Source of the DNA: Microbispora sp. H13382
Lineage (GTDB): Bacteria > Actinomycetota > Actinomycetes > Streptosporangiales > Streptosporangiaceae
NCBI RefSeq assembly: GCF_014161445.1
Contig: NZ_JABBXA010000011.1
Span: 186,001-250,000 of the forward strand
DNA length: 64,000 bases
Direction of reading: 5' to 3'
Part shown: in pieces, positions 27,245 through 36,471 of the stretch
Position numbering within the stretch: the stretch's first letter is position 1
Layout: each line of letters opens with the position of its first letter
Program-made: the position numbers and the translations under genes
The notes under the pieces: generated by a model
Database searches by the model: none
What the model was told of the DNA's origin: nothing
The model's input: only the letters and a program-made list of their open reading frames with translations

Positions 27245-27581
27245 AACCGGCATCCACGTATCCGTGAGCGGCGACCTCGACATGTCGGGGGTGCCGGAGT
27301 TCCGTGCCTGCCTGCGGCAGACGCTGGGGACGTACCGGCCCGGGCACGTCGAGGTCGACCTCGCCGGGGTCGGCTTCCTCGACTGCGCGGGCGCGCGGAG
27401 CCTCCTGTGGGCCGACGCGTGCGTGCGGGAGTGGGGCGGCGGTGTGACCTTCGTCCGCCCCACCCGGCTCGTGCTGCGGCTGCTGCGGCTGCTGGGCTTC
27501 GACGCGACGCTGTCGATCCGTACGGCGTCACACGTGCCGCTGCCCCAGCCCACGGCCGAGGCCCGGCCCCGGCCCAACTGA
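27216..27581 (+). CDS. STAS-domain anti-anti-sigma factor
   Basis: A 121-residue single STAS domain: VSGDLDMSGVPEFRACL, HVEVDLAGVGFLDCAGARSLLWA and a C-terminal helix LVLRLLRLLGFDATL. Such proteins bind RsbW-like anti-sigma kinases and are switched off by phosphorylation at the serine of a DSxG motif. Here the position reads DCAG, so the usual phosphoserine is Cys. ATG 27216 overlaps the GAF-ANTAR gene by 29 bases. A possible partner kinase lies at 58351-58800 but no direct link is shown. Confidence 0.88.
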   Translation: MLRIQTTSSETGIHVSVSGDLDMSGVPEFRACLRQTLGTYRPGHVEVDLAGVGFLDCAGARSLLWADACVREWGGGVTFVRPTRLVLRLLRLLGFDATLSIRTASHVPLPQPTAEARPRPN

Positions 27582-27649
27582 CCGGCCGTACGCCGCGTGA
27601 CCGGCGTGCGGTCCCGGACGAGCCGTGACCGGGCGATAGTCTTGCCGTG

Positions 27650-28702
27650 ATGTATCGACTCGTGTTCACGCAGGTCCTGAGCCGCCTCGACGCCGAGGCC
27701 GTCCACCACCTCACGATCAGGCTGCTCCGCCTGCTCGGGATGTTCCCGCCCCTCGTGCGGCTGCTGCACCGGCTGCTCGCGCCGAGGGCGGAGTCGCTGC
27801 GCGTGCAGGCGTTCGGCGTCCACTTCGCCTCGCCGTTCGGGCTCGCCGCCGGGTTCGACAAGGACGCCGGATGCGCCGAGCCGCTCTCGGCGCTCGGATT
27901 CGGGTACGTCGAGGTCGGTACGATCACCGCGCACGCCCAGCCCGGCAACCCGCGGCCGCGGCTGTTCCGGCTGCCGGAGAGCCGGGGGATCATCAACCGG
28001 ATGGGCTTCAACAACGCCGGGGCGGCGGCCGCGGCCAAGCGGCTGCGCAGGGTGCGGCACATCCCGGCCGTGGTCGGCGTCAACATCGGCAAGACCAAGG
28101 TCGCGCCCGAGTCCGAGGCCGCGCGCGACTACGTGGACAGCGCCCGCAGGCTGGCGCCACTCGCCGACTACCTCGTGGTCAACGTGAGCTCGCCCAACAC
28201 CCCCGGCCTGCGCGACCTGCAGGCCGTGGACCGCCTGCGGCCGCTGCTCGCGGCGGTCAAGGAGGCGGCCGGGCGCACCCCGCTGCTCGTGAAGATCGCG
28301 CCGGATCTGGCGGACGAGGACGTGGACGCCGTGGCCGAGCTCGCCACCGAGCTCGGGCTGGCGGGCGTCATCGCGACCAACACCACGATCAGCCGCGAGG
28401 GCGTCGCGAGCACCGAGGCGGGCGGCCTGTCCGGACGGCCGCTCAAGGTCCGCTCCCTGGAGGTGCTGCGCCGCCTGCGCCAGAAGGCCGGCGACCGGCT
28501 CACGCTGGTCTCCGTCGGCGGCGTGGAGGACGTCGACGACGTCTGGGAGCGGCTGCTGGCCGGCGCCACCCTCGTGCAGGGATACACCGGCCTGATCTAC
28601 GAGGGCCCCCTGTGGCCGTCCCGGATCAACCGGCAGCTCGCCCGCAGGTTGCGGCGGCACGGTTACCGCTCGGTCCGCGAGATCGTCGGCCGCACCGCAT
28701 GA
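27650..28702 (+). CDS. pyrD: Dihydroorotate dehydrogenase, quinone-dependent (class 2)
   Basis: A 350-residue flavoenzyme oxidising dihydroorotate to orotate in pyrimidine synthesis with membrane quinone as acceptor. The N-terminal helices ([28 protein letters not shown]) form the class 2 membrane-binding region. The barrel shows [36 protein letters not shown] with the class 2 catalytic Ser, TNTTISREG and [12 protein letters not shown] for FMN binding. Length is normal. ATG 27650 is chosen over GTG 27647. The copper chaperone gene follows 29 bases later. Confidence 0.95.
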   Translation: MYRLVFTQVLSRLDAEAVHHLTIRLLRLLGMFPPLVRLLHRLLAPRAESLRVQAFGVHFASPFGLAAGFDKDAGCAEPLSALGFGYVEVGTITAHAQPGNPRPRLFRLPESRGIINRMGFNNAGAAAAAKRLRRVRHIPAVVGVNIGKTKVAPESEAARDYVDSARRLAPLADYLVVNVSSPNTPGLRDLQAVDRLRPLLAAVKEAAGRTPLLVKIAPDLADEDVDAVAELATELGLAGVIATNTTISREGVASTEAGGLSGRPLKVRSLEVLRRLRQKAGDRLTLVSVGGVEDVDDVWERLLAGATLVQGYTGLIYEGPLWPSRINRQLARRLRRHGYRSVREIVGRTA

Positions 28703-28731
28703 GTTCCCTCACCCCGGATATGGAGATCGTC

Positions 28732-28929
28732 ATGAGTGTGAAGACCTACACCGTGCAGGGCATGACCTGCGGCCACTGCGTGAGTTCGGTCAAGGAGGAG
28801 GTCGGTGAGATCGCCGGGGTCACCGGCGTCGAGGTCGACCTGGACAGCGGCCGCCTCGACGTCTCCGGCGACGTCGCCGACGACGCCGTGCGCAAGGCCG
28901 TCGAGGAGGCCGGCTACACCCTCGCCTGA
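28732..28929 (+). CDS. Heavy-metal-associated (HMA) copper chaperone
   Basis: A 65-residue single HMA domain with the metal site GMTCGHC (MxCxxC) near residue 13 and the usual beta-alpha-beta-beta-alpha-beta outline (VTGVEVDLDSGRLDVSG, VRKAVEEAGYTLA). It would carry Cu(I) in the cytoplasm, probably to a P-type ATPase not in this window. ATG 28732 has GGAG upstream; an ATG at 28699 overlapping the pyrD stop is an in-frame alternative. It is likely cotranscribed with pyrD. Confidence 0.9.
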   Translation: MSVKTYTVQGMTCGHCVSSVKEEVGEIAGVTGVEVDLDSGRLDVSGDVADDAVRKAVEEAGYTLA

Positions 28930-28970
28930 GCCCCGGCCGCGCCCTTGTCGTGATCGATAAGGTGTCCGGC

Positions 28971-29366
28971 ATGGGCGTCCTGGTCGACTACTTCACCGCT
29001 GATTCGGACCGGTCGGCCCGGCGTGCCCTGTCCGGTGGGCCGGGGGCGGCCGGCCTGCCGTACGTCGACTGCAAGGGATGGCTCGACGAGCTCGACACGC
29101 TGGTCGCCGAGCTCAGCGGACGCGACCTCAGCGAGTTCGGCGACACCGAGGCAGTCGTGGCGGACGACGAAGAAGGGCCGGCCTTGGACCGCATGGCGGC
29201 CGGCACCGTCGAGGCGCTCGCCGCCGTCGACGACGCCCGGCTGCGCGAGTACGCCGATGAGGAACTCCTCGTCGAGTTCGAGATCGAGCGCGTCACGGAG
29301 CTGCGGGACCTGGCCCGCACGGCCGTACGGCTCAACCAGGGCATGTATCGCTGGATGTGCCTCTGA
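28971..29366 (+). CDS. Conserved hypothetical protein
   Basis: A 131-residue acidic soluble protein. It starts MGVLVDYFTADSD at ATG 28971, has a central acidic region (EAVVADDEEGPALDR), and ends in a long amphipathic helix (VEFEIERVTELRDLARTAVRLN). The MGVLVDYF opening resembles actinobacterial DUF1877-like proteins only weakly, so no family is assigned. AAGGTG lies upstream. Its last 35 bases overlap the convergent pentapeptide gene. Confidence 0.75.
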   Translation: MGVLVDYFTADSDRSARRALSGGPGAAGLPYVDCKGWLDELDTLVAELSGRDLSEFGDTEAVVADDEEGPALDRMAAGTVEALAAVDDARLREYADEELLVEFEIERVTELRDLARTAVRLNQGMYRWMCL

Positions 29367-30186
29367 GCGCCTCGAACAGCTCCTGGCGGAGGGCGGGCGG
29401 CAGTCTGCGGCCCATGTCCAGCGGGCTCACCACCGCGTGGTCGTCGTTGTGCTTCACGGCGCCGCCGGCGAGGAACTCCAGGCTGAGGCGGGCCTCCTCC
29501 CGGTGCTTCTCGTCCGGCCAGGTCTCCACGAGCGGCAGCACCGCCGTCACCCGCGCGCCGACGCGGTCGAGGAGCGCGTAGCCGGGCGGCCAGCGCTGCG
29601 CGTGCAGGTCGATGTGCTTGAAGGCGACGTAGTCCAGCTCGGCGGCGGTGAAGTCGTTGCCGGTGAACGCGTTGCGCTCCCTGCCCAGCGCGCTCTCGTG
29701 CCGGATGGGTCGGCCCCAGAAGTTGATGTCGTGGAGCCGCCCGGAGAACACGCAGCCGACGAACTCGGCCTCCATCGTGAACGTCTGCCGCCGCAGCCGG
29801 GAGCGGTCGAAGACACATCGTTCGAACCGGACGTTGCCGAAGGACGTGAGCGGCGCGAAGCGCGTACGCCGGAACACGCAGTCGCGGAAGACCGACTGCG
29901 GCCACCTTTCGCCCCTCCAGGTCCGCCGGAGGCCGATGCCCGTCGACAGGTCGTCGAAGGCGGTGCCGGAGAAGTCGCATCCTACGAATTCGCCGGCATG
30001 AGAGCTGAAGTCGGCGAACCGCGTCCCGGAGAAGTCGACGTTCACGAGCCGTGCCCGGTCGAAGGTCACGCTCGACACGCCGGGCGGCAATTCGAACCGC
30101 TGGTCGCGCAGCTCGCCGCGGGCGATCCAATCCCGCCGCCACTCTTCCGCGCTCGGCCGCAGGCTGAACCGCTCGGACATGCTCAT
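29332..30186 (-). CDS. Pentapeptide-repeat protein
   Basis: A 284-residue protein. Residues about 35-185 hold degenerate pentapeptide repeats of the A(D/N)LxF type, for example VTFDRARLVNVDFSGTRFADF, EFVGCDFSGTAFDDL and VRFERCVFDRSRL, which fold into a right-handed quadrilateral beta helix. A helical C-terminal region follows (EEARLSLEFLAGG). Some family members mimic DNA and protect gyrase, but most have no known role. ATG 30186 (or the ATG two codons later) is the start. It overlaps the convergent gene at 29366 by 35 bases. Confidence 0.85.
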   Translation of the reverse strand: MSMSERFSLRPSAEEWRRDWIARGELRDQRFELPPGVSSVTFDRARLVNVDFSGTRFADFSSHAGEFVGCDFSGTAFDDLSTGIGLRRTWRGERWPQSVFRDCVFRRTRFAPLTSFGNVRFERCVFDRSRLRRQTFTMEAEFVGCVFSGRLHDINFWGRPIRHESALGRERNAFTGNDFTAAELDYVAFKHIDLHAQRWPPGYALLDRVGARVTAVLPLVETWPDEKHREEARLSLEFLAGGAVKHNDDHAVVSPLDMGRRLPPALRQELFEALRGTSSDTCPG

Positions 30187-30316
30187 GCCCGCCGCTCGCT
30201 ACGGCCCGTGCCCGGAGGACACGCCGCGATCATGTCCTCCGAAAGTACGAGATCATGCATGGGCGGAGTATCACAGCCCGCCCCGACAAAACTGCCAAGC
30301 GAGCGGCCCCCCACGC

Positions 30317-30787
30317 ATGAGCGCCATCTACGACCAGGCCGACGGCGAGCGGATCGCCGTGGCGGACAGCGGTGACTCGGTGAGCATCGTCAACCGCTCC
30401 GCGAGGATCGTCGTCGCCAAGAAGGACGCCCGCCGGCTCGCCGAGCGGATCCTCGCCGCGGCGGGCCGGATGGCCGTCGTCCTGTTCCCGCCCGCCCTGC
30501 GGAAGGACACCCTGTCGGTCTCCGGCACCTCCGGGCGGTGGAAGGTCCGCGTCTCGCCCAAGAACGGCGCACGCGTCCTCGTGGAGGCCGACCCCCAAGG
30601 TCTCGGCCCGGACGAGGCCTACGAGCTCGCGGCCGCCGTCGCGGTGGCCGCCCGCCACATCGGCGACGCCGCGCACGCCGACCAGCTCCTCACGACGAGG
30701 ATTCGCGAGGTCATCGACGCCCACCAGGGCCTGGACGCGGAGAAGATCGCCGCCGCCGTCGTCGCCGAGGTCCTCGACGGAACGTGA
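30317..30787 (+). CDS. Hypothetical protein
   Basis: A 156-residue protein of unrecognised family. It starts MSAIYDQADGERIAV at ATG 30317, with a beta-rich first half (IVVAKKDARRLAERIL, VRVSPKNGARVLVEA) and a helical second half (DEAYELAAAVAVAARHIG, VIDAHQGLDAEKIAAAVVAEVL). No signal peptide or membrane segment is present. The open frame extends back to 30179, but the earlier part overlaps the pentapeptide gene's promoter. It stands alone. Confidence 0.7.
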   Translation: MSAIYDQADGERIAVADSGDSVSIVNRSARIVVAKKDARRLAERILAAAGRMAVVLFPPALRKDTLSVSGTSGRWKVRVSPKNGARVLVEADPQGLGPDEAYELAAAVAVAARHIGDAAHADQLLTTRIREVIDAHQGLDAEKIAAAVVAEVLDGT

Positions 30788-30896
30788 CACCCCGCCCCGC
30801 CGCATCCCGGTACACGGAGTGCGGCCCGCCCGCCGGTGCCGGGCGGGGGGCACACCGGGGAAAGCCGGTTGCGCCCCGGGAAGCGGCCTGCGGACG

Positions 30897-31994
30897 ATGT
30901 CGGCTGTGGGAGACGGGCACGTACGCGGACTGGAGCTGTCACGGCGGTTCTACGGGGAGGCGGTGGCACCGCTGCTGGCGCGGCGTTTCGGCGGGCTCAC
31001 GCACTCGGCGGCACTCGTCGGTCCGGGCTCGGAGGTGCTCGGGTACGACACCGAGCGGTCCACCGACCACGACTGGGGTCCGCGGCTGCAGCTGTTCCTG
31101 AGCCCTGCGGACGCCACCGCCCACGGCGAGGCCGTGGACGCCGCGCTCGCCGAGAGCCTGCCGCCGCGGTTCCTCGGCTATCCCACGAGCTTCGGCGCTC
31201 CCGGGGCCGACGGAACCCGGCGCCTGGAGGCGACGGACGGGCCGAGCCGGCACGGTGTGGTGGTGGCCGATCTGACCGCGTGGCTCACCGGGCACCTCGG
31301 GTTCGACCCGGCCGCGGGCGTCGGCCTCTCCGACTGGCTGGCGACGCCGACCCAGACGCTCGCGGAGATGACGTCGGGAGAGGTCTTCCACGACGGACTG
31401 GGCCTCCTCCTGCCCGTCCGGCGGCGCCTCGCCTGGTATCCCGGCGACGTCTGGCGCTACGTCCTGGCCTGCCAGTGGCGGCGGATCGCCCAGGAGGAGG
31501 CGTTCGTGGGCCGAGCCGGCGAGGCCGGCGACGAACTGGGCTCCGCCGTCACCTGCGCCCGTCTGGTGCGTGACCTCGTCCGCCTCGCCCTGCTCATGCA
31601 CCGCCGCTATCCGCCGTACGGCAAGTGGCTGGGCAGCGCCTTCGCCGGCCTGCCGTGCGGCCCGGACCTGGCGCCGGTACTGAGGGCGGCCGTGTCGGCT
31701 TCCGGCTGGCGGGACCGCGAGCGCTACCTGGCCACCGCCTACGAAGCCCTCGCGGCCCTGCACAACGGTCTCGGCCTCACCGCGCCCGTCAACGCGTGCA
31801 CCCGGCCCTACCACGATCGGCCGTACCGGGTGCTGCGCGCCGAGCGCTTCACCGAGGCGCTGCTGGAGACCATCGCCGATCCGGAGGTGCGGCGGTTGCC
31901 TCTCACCGGCGCGGTGGACCAGTACGTCGACAGCACCGACGTGCTGTGCGACCGGCCTCGTGTGCGGCGCGTCGCCGACGCGGCGCGGCGTTAG
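30897..31994 (+). CDS. DUF4037-like nucleotidyltransferase-fold protein
   Basis: A 365-residue protein. The N-terminal half has the STDHDWGPRLQLF segment characteristic of DUF4037, a family with a nucleotidyltransferase-like core whose paired acidic residues would bind metal. The C-terminal half is helical, with a YPPYGKWLGSAF motif and RYLATAYEALAALHNGLGL, as in the family's C-terminal domain. The biochemical function is not established. ATG 30897 is used; upstream codons lack coding character. Its stop lies inside a 17-bp tandem repeat shared with the end of the convergent hexosaminidase gene. Confidence 0.85.
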   Translation: MSAVGDGHVRGLELSRRFYGEAVAPLLARRFGGLTHSAALVGPGSEVLGYDTERSTDHDWGPRLQLFLSPADATAHGEAVDAALAESLPPRFLGYPTSFGAPGADGTRRLEATDGPSRHGVVVADLTAWLTGHLGFDPAAGVGLSDWLATPTQTLAEMTSGEVFHDGLGLLLPVRRRLAWYPGDVWRYVLACQWRRIAQEEAFVGRAGEAGDELGSAVTCARLVRDLVRLALLMHRRYPPYGKWLGSAFAGLPCGPDLAPVLRAAVSASGWRDRERYLATAYEALAALHNGLGLTAPVNACTRPYHDRPYRVLRAERFTEALLETIADPEVRRLPLTGAVDQYVDSTDVLCDRPRVRRVADAARR

Positions 31995-32043
31995 AGGTGG
32001 TGCGGCGTTGAAGGTGGTGCGGCGTTGAAGGCGGCGCGGCGTC
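31985..32043. repeat. 17-bp tandem repeat between convergent stops
   Basis: Three full and one partial unit of a 17-bp repeat (GCGGCGTT plus a 9-base GAAGGTGGT variant). The TAG of the upstream gene lies in the first unit, and the last partial unit ends at the stop of the minus-strand gene. Confidence 0.85.
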
Positions 32044-33682
32044 ACATGCTGGGCCGGGTGGAGTCGGCCGACAGGCTGAGCTCGTGCAGGTGGCGCATCA
32101 CGTCGTGCACCGCGACGGCGCCCGGGCGGTGGCGGCGCCATCCGCTGCCGCCCCGCTGCCAGGGCCGGGGCCCGGAGAGCGGGCGGTATTCCACGCCGAA
32201 CGCGTCAAGCCGCGCGAGGTGGGCGTCGAGGCGGCGGAAGAAGTCCTCGGTCCCGGCCGGGCCGCCGGTCCAGGCGATCTCGGCCGCCGCGCAGCCCCGG
32301 GGCCAGGCGCGGTAGTCGAGCGTCCGCCCGTCCGGGATGCGCTCGCTCCACAGCTGGAACTGGGCGCCGATCACCCGGGCCCGGTCCTCCTCCGGCCACT
32401 GCGACGGCGCGGGGGCGAAGGCCGCCACGTCCGCCACGGTGATCGCGTCGCCCAGCCCGGCCGGTTCCTCGGGCGAGGCGGCCTCGGCGTAGTCGAAGTA
32501 CATCGGGAAGACCGGCGTCGCCACCACGTCGTGCCCCGCCGCCGCGGCCCGGCGGGCGACATGCTCGCCGCGCCACGGCATGACGATCGTGTCCGGCCGC
32601 AGCCTGCCGCTGACGAACGCCTCGTCCCACACCACCGTGCGGCTGCCGCGCTCGGCCAGCGCGTCGGCGAGCCGCCGCAGGAACCACGCGTGCAGGTCAC
32701 CCGTGCTCTCCAGGCCGAGCGACGCCTGGTAGGCCGAGATCTCGGCCGACGCCGCCCAGTCGTCCAGCACGCACTCGTCGCCGCCGATGTGGAAGTACGG
32801 CACATCCCCCAGCGCGTCGGCGATCTCGGCGAACACGGTGGTCAGGAAGTCGACGGTCGCCGGGAGCGGGGACAGGATCGCCGACGAGATGCCCCACCGG
32901 TCCAGCACCTCGTAACGCTCCTGCGGCCGGGAGGCCAGCGCGGGGTAGGCGGCCAGCACGGCGGAGGCGTGCCCCGGCACGTCGATCTCCGGCACGACGG
33001 TGACGGCCCGCGCCCGGGCGTACGCCGCGATCTCCGCGAGGTCGGCCGGCGTGTAGTGGCCGCCGTGGGGGACGCCGTCGAAGGCGAGCTCCTCCCCCCG
33101 GTGGCTGGTGATCGTCCGCGAACGGTGCGAGCCCACCTCGTGCAGCAGCGGGAACGCCCTGCTTTCCACCCTCCAGCCCTGGTCGTCGGCCAGGTGGAGG
33201 TGCAGCCGGTTGAGCTTGTGCAGCGCCATCAGGTCGATCATGCGCAGCACCTCCCGCTTGGGCAGGAAGTTGCGCGCCACGTCGAGGTGGGCGCCGCGCC
33301 AGGAGAACCCCGGCGCGTCCTCCACCCGCCCGCGGGGGACCGTCCAGGACGTCCCGGGCACGAGGGCCGACCGGAACGCCTCGGCCGGCAGGAGCTGCCG
33401 CAGCGTCTGCCCGGCGTAGAAGGCCCCCGCGCGGTCCCCGGCCGTGATGTGCACGCCGTCGCCCGCGATCGTCAGCGCGTACGCCTCCGGCCCGAGCCGG
33501 GGGTCCTCCGCCACCCGTACGGCCGCCGTGGCGGCGTCGCCGGGCCTCAGGTCGAGCACGGGGAGCGCGAGCCGTACGGCGTCGGTGAGCTGAGCCGGGC
33601 CCGACACGGCGGAACCGGGCGCGATCTCGGCAGACCCGGAACCGGTCTCGGTCAGCCTCGGCCGGGGAAGCAGGTGGTCCAT
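32042..33682 (-). CDS. Beta-N-acetylhexosaminidase, GH20
   Basis: A 546-residue enzyme releasing terminal N-acetylglucosamine or N-acetylgalactosamine by substrate-assisted catalysis. A GH20b-like N-terminal domain (about 1-120) precedes the TIM barrel: GFSWRGAHLDVARNFLP, HLADDQGWRVE, VVPEIDVPGHASA and the catalytic Asp-Glu pair in YFHIGGDECV. A Trp-rich pocket follows (TVVWDEAF, GAQFQLWSE). No signal peptide is visible, so it is probably cytoplasmic and acts on imported chitobiose or recycled cell-wall fragments. ATG 33682 is preferred over an upstream in-frame ATG at 33730. Confidence 0.93.
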   Translation of the reverse strand: MDHLLPRPRLTETGSGSAEIAPGSAVSGPAQLTDAVRLALPVLDLRPGDAATAAVRVAEDPRLGPEAYALTIAGDGVHITAGDRAGAFYAGQTLRQLLPAEAFRSALVPGTSWTVPRGRVEDAPGFSWRGAHLDVARNFLPKREVLRMIDLMALHKLNRLHLHLADDQGWRVESRAFPLLHEVGSHRSRTITSHRGEELAFDGVPHGGHYTPADLAEIAAYARARAVTVVPEIDVPGHASAVLAAYPALASRPQERYEVLDRWGISSAILSPLPATVDFLTTVFAEIADALGDVPYFHIGGDECVLDDWAASAEISAYQASLGLESTGDLHAWFLRRLADALAERGSRTVVWDEAFVSGRLRPDTIVMPWRGEHVARRAAAAGHDVVATPVFPMYFDYAEAASPEEPAGLGDAITVADVAAFAPAPSQWPEEDRARVIGAQFQLWSERIPDGRTLDYRAWPRGCAAAEIAWTGGPAGTEDFFRRLDAHLARLDAFGVEYRPLSGPRPWQRGGSGWRRHRPGAVAVHDVMRHLHELSLSADSTRPSM

Positions 33683-33770
33683 GCCGCCGATGATGCCAAA
33701 CCTCACCGACAGCTTCGCCACCCCGTCCACAGCCCTCCTGGCGGGGGCGCCACCCCCGGCGAGGGTTCGG

Positions 33771-34706
33771 TCAGCGGGCGGAGGTGAGGTACTTCTCCAG
33801 GCCCTGCGCCAGTGCCTCGGCCATCCGCTGGCGGAACTCCCGGTCCTTGAACTTGGCGGCGTCGGCCGCGTTGCGCATGTTGCCGCACTCGATGAAGATC
33901 TTCGGCACCTTCGACAGGTTGAGCCCGCCGAGGTCGCTGCGGTAGTTCAGCGCATCCTTGCCGATGTAGTTCGAGTACGGCAGGCCGGTGCCCTTCCGGA
34001 AGGCGTTCCGCACGTCCTGCCCGAGCCGCGCCGAGTCATCCACGACCGCGTCGACCGGCCCGCCGATCTTCTTCGGCATGATGATGTGGAAGCCGTGAAG
34101 GTTCGCCGCCGCGCCGTCGCCGTGGATGGAGATCGCCGCGTCCGCGTCGTTCTCGTTCCCGATGGCGGCCCGCTTGTCGATGCAGGGACCCCAGTCGGTC
34201 TTGCTCGACCGGGTGAGCGTGACCGTGGCCCCCCGGGCCTTCAGGAGCTTCGCGAGCTTGTTGGACACGTCCCAGGTGAAGGCCGCCTCGGTGTAGCCGT
34301 CGTTGGTCGACGTGCCGGTGGTGTCGCAGGCCTTCTTCTGGTTGGAGATGTCGACGAGCTTGTTGATCTCCCGGGCGTGCCGGAAGTTCCCGCCGTTGTG
34401 ACCCGGATCGATCACGACGCGCTTCCCGGCCAGCGGCTTGGCCGAGGTCTCGGAGGCGGTCTCGGAGGCGGCGGCCGTACGGGTGTCGGGGACGGTCGTG
34501 ATGTCCGTCTCGGACCCGGCGGGCTCGGACGTCCCCTGCCCCGCAGTGTCGGCCGCCCGGTTCTGGGTCGCGGCCGGCTGCCCGACCTGGGGCGTGGCGG
34601 CGGTGGGGACGGAGGCCCCCGTGTCGGAGACCTCAGCGCCGCCGCAGGCGACGGCTCCGACCCCGCACAGGGCCAGGGCTGCGGCGGCGAGTGGTCGTCT
34701 GATCAC
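33771..34706 (-). CDS. Exported N-acetylmuramoyl-L-alanine amidase (Amidase_3)
   Basis: A 311-residue exported cell-wall hydrolase cleaving the amide between N-acetylmuramic acid and the stem peptide. The signal peptide has a possible lipobox (GAVAC), followed by a Thr/Ser/Glu-rich linker to about residue 90. The Amidase_3 catalytic domain has the zinc ligands in VVIDPGHNGGN, the Glu in DGYTEAAFTWD, the His in AISIHGDGA and the catalytic Glu in IFIECGNMRN. GTG 34706 is chosen with AAGGGA upstream. It is near GH20 hexosaminidase, consistent with a role in wall turnover. Confidence 0.92.
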   Translation of the reverse strand: MIRRPLAAAALALCGVGAVACGGAEVSDTGASVPTAATPQVGQPAATQNRAADTAGQGTSEPAGSETDITTVPDTRTAAASETASETSAKPLAGKRVVIDPGHNGGNFRHAREINKLVDISNQKKACDTTGTSTNDGYTEAAFTWDVSNKLAKLLKARGATVTLTRSSKTDWGPCIDKRAAIGNENDADAAISIHGDGAAANLHGFHIIMPKKIGGPVDAVVDDSARLGQDVRNAFRKGTGLPYSNYIGKDALNYRSDLGGLNLSKVPKIFIECGNMRNAADAAKFKDREFRQRMAEALAQGLEKYLTSAR

Positions 34707-34772
34707 GGTCGAAATCCCTTCCCGGAGGTGCAGTCTCCCCAACCTAACCGGAACGGAGTCGTGATCAGACCG

Positions 34773-35039
34773 TTATGCCGGAAACCTGCCCGCCCACGCC
34801 GGCTCGGGGACCTCCTGCCGGTGTAGGAGAGCGGCCAGCTCACGGGCGTCCTCGGCGTCGAGGCCCAGCACCACGCGGGGCCGTCCCCAGGGGTGGTCGA
34901 TCGAGTGGGCGACGTAGCTCGCCACCGACTCGGCGACGTCCTCGCTGCCGAGCCCCCGGCTCTCCCTCCAGTACGCCCAGGCCCGCTCCAGCTCGCCGGC
35001 GGCCCGCTGCGCGCACGAGACCAACTCAGGATCACGCAT
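34773..35039 (-). CDS. Small conserved hypothetical protein
   Basis: An 88-residue soluble protein starting MRDPELVSCAQRAAGELERAW at ATG 35039. It is mostly helical (SEDVAESVASYVAHSIDHPWG, AEDARELAALLHRQ), with no membrane segment and no recognised domain. It lies between the amidase and LacI genes on the same strand, separated from each by about 65-115 bases. Good codon bias supports it as a gene. Confidence 0.75.
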   Translation of the reverse strand: MRDPELVSCAQRAAGELERAWAYWRESRGLGSEDVAESVASYVAHSIDHPWGRPRVVLGLDAEDARELAALLHRQEVPEPAWAGRFPA

Positions 35040-35154
35040 GTATCCCCCCGATTCCCGGTCGCCGGCCCGCGGGCAGCCCTTCCGCGACCCGCCGGGGGGC
35101 CGGCGCCACGGCTGAAGTCAACACCCGCCGCGAGGGGACACGTCGGTGATTGAC

Positions 35155-36258
35155 CTAGCTTTGGTCACCACTTGGAGCAGGCCCGGTGCTGCGCCGTACG
35201 ACGAGCTGCGGGCTCACCTGCCGCAGCCGGGCGGTCTTGCCCGGCTCGGTGATGCGGTCGCTCAGCAACGCCGCCGCCGAGCGGCCCATGGCCCGCCGGG
35301 GCTGGTCCACGCTGGTCAGCGAGATGTGGGTGACGGACGCGAGGTGCGTGTTGTCGTACCCGACGACCGACAGGTCCTCGGGCACCCGCAGTCCCAGCTC
35401 GCTCGCCGCGGTCAGCACGCCCATGGCCACGATGTCGTTCGCCGCGAAGATCGCCGTCGGCCGGGGCTCGCGCTTCAGCAGCGCCAGCGCCGCGCGCCGG
35501 CCGCCCTCCTCGCTGAAGTCGCCGTGCTCCACCATGATGTACGGCGCCAGCGCGTGGCGGCGCATGGCCACCAGGTAGCCCTCGCACCGGCACCGGGCGG
35601 CCGACGACGGCGCGCCCTCGATGTGGGCGATGCGCCGGTGCCCCAGCTCCACCAGGTGGTCGACGGCGAAGCGGGCGCCGAGCTGGTCGTCGTCGACGAC
35701 GATGTCCACGCCCTCGAGTTCGACGTCGCGCTCGCCCACCACGACGGTCGGCGTGTAGGCCGCGGCCTCGGCCAGCGTGTCGCTGGACGGCGCGACCCCG
35801 AGCATGACCAGTCCGTCCACCCGCAGCTCCAGGAAGGCCTCGACGGCCTCGTCCTCGAACGCCGGGTCCCAGCGGCCGCTGCCGATGAGCAGCCGCAGCC
35901 CGTCGCCGTGCAGGCTCTCCTGCAGGCCGTCGAGGAACTCCGCGTAGAAGGGGTTGTGCAGGTCGGCCACGAGCGCGCCCACCAGGTGGGTCCGCCCCTC
36001 GACCAGACTGCGGGCGACCGCGTTGGGGCGGTAGCCGAGCTCCCGGGCGGCCTGGAGGACGGCCTCCCTGCGATGCTCGCTCACGTGCGGGGAGCCCCGC
36101 AGCACGAGAGACACGAGCGACTTGGAGACTCCTGCCCGCTCGGCGACGTTGCGGATGGTTGGGCGGGGCCGTGGGCTGAACCCATCGGACAGTCCGCCGG
36201 CAGGGATATCGACCCCGACGTCTTTCCGGGCAGTGGTCTGCATGGACGGTCCTGACAT
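35155..36258 (-). CDS. LacI-family transcriptional regulator
   Basis: A 367-residue protein. The N-terminal helix-turn-helix and hinge (TIRNVAERAGVSKSLVSLVLRGSPHVSEHRREAVLQAARELGYRPNAVARSL) begin after an unusual 36-residue extension. The periplasmic-binding-like effector domain follows (VGALVADLHNPFYAEFLDGLQ, GLVMLGVAP, AIFAANDIVAMGVL, SVVGYDNTHLASV). It should respond to a sugar or related ligand; no transport genes are adjacent, so the target is not indicated. ATG 36258 has GGGGAGAA upstream. Confidence 0.92.
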   Translation of the reverse strand: MSGPSMQTTARKDVGVDIPAGGLSDGFSPRPRPTIRNVAERAGVSKSLVSLVLRGSPHVSEHRREAVLQAARELGYRPNAVARSLVEGRTHLVGALVADLHNPFYAEFLDGLQESLHGDGLRLLIGSGRWDPAFEDEAVEAFLELRVDGLVMLGVAPSSDTLAEAAAYTPTVVVGERDVELEGVDIVVDDDQLGARFAVDHLVELGHRRIAHIEGAPSSAARCRCEGYLVAMRRHALAPYIMVEHGDFSEEGGRRAALALLKREPRPTAIFAANDIVAMGVLTAASELGLRVPEDLSVVGYDNTHLASVTHISLTSVDQPRRAMGRSAAALLSDRITEPGKTARLRQVSPQLVVRRSTGPAPSGDQS

Positions 36259-36471
36259 GGTTCTCCCCACGATGCGTGGACGTGCACCTGACACACCAAA
36301 CGATCGAGTTGCCCAGAGGGTACGGGTTGATCGCGGTAAGACAGGATCCTTCCTCTAATCGGGCGTTGGGAAGGTTAGCCGGACCATGGGTAGGGCGGCG
36401 GCGCCGGGAGGGGGTTCGCGGGGAAACCCTTGATCCGGCCGGTCCCCCTCATTGAGGGACGATTCGCTAGG

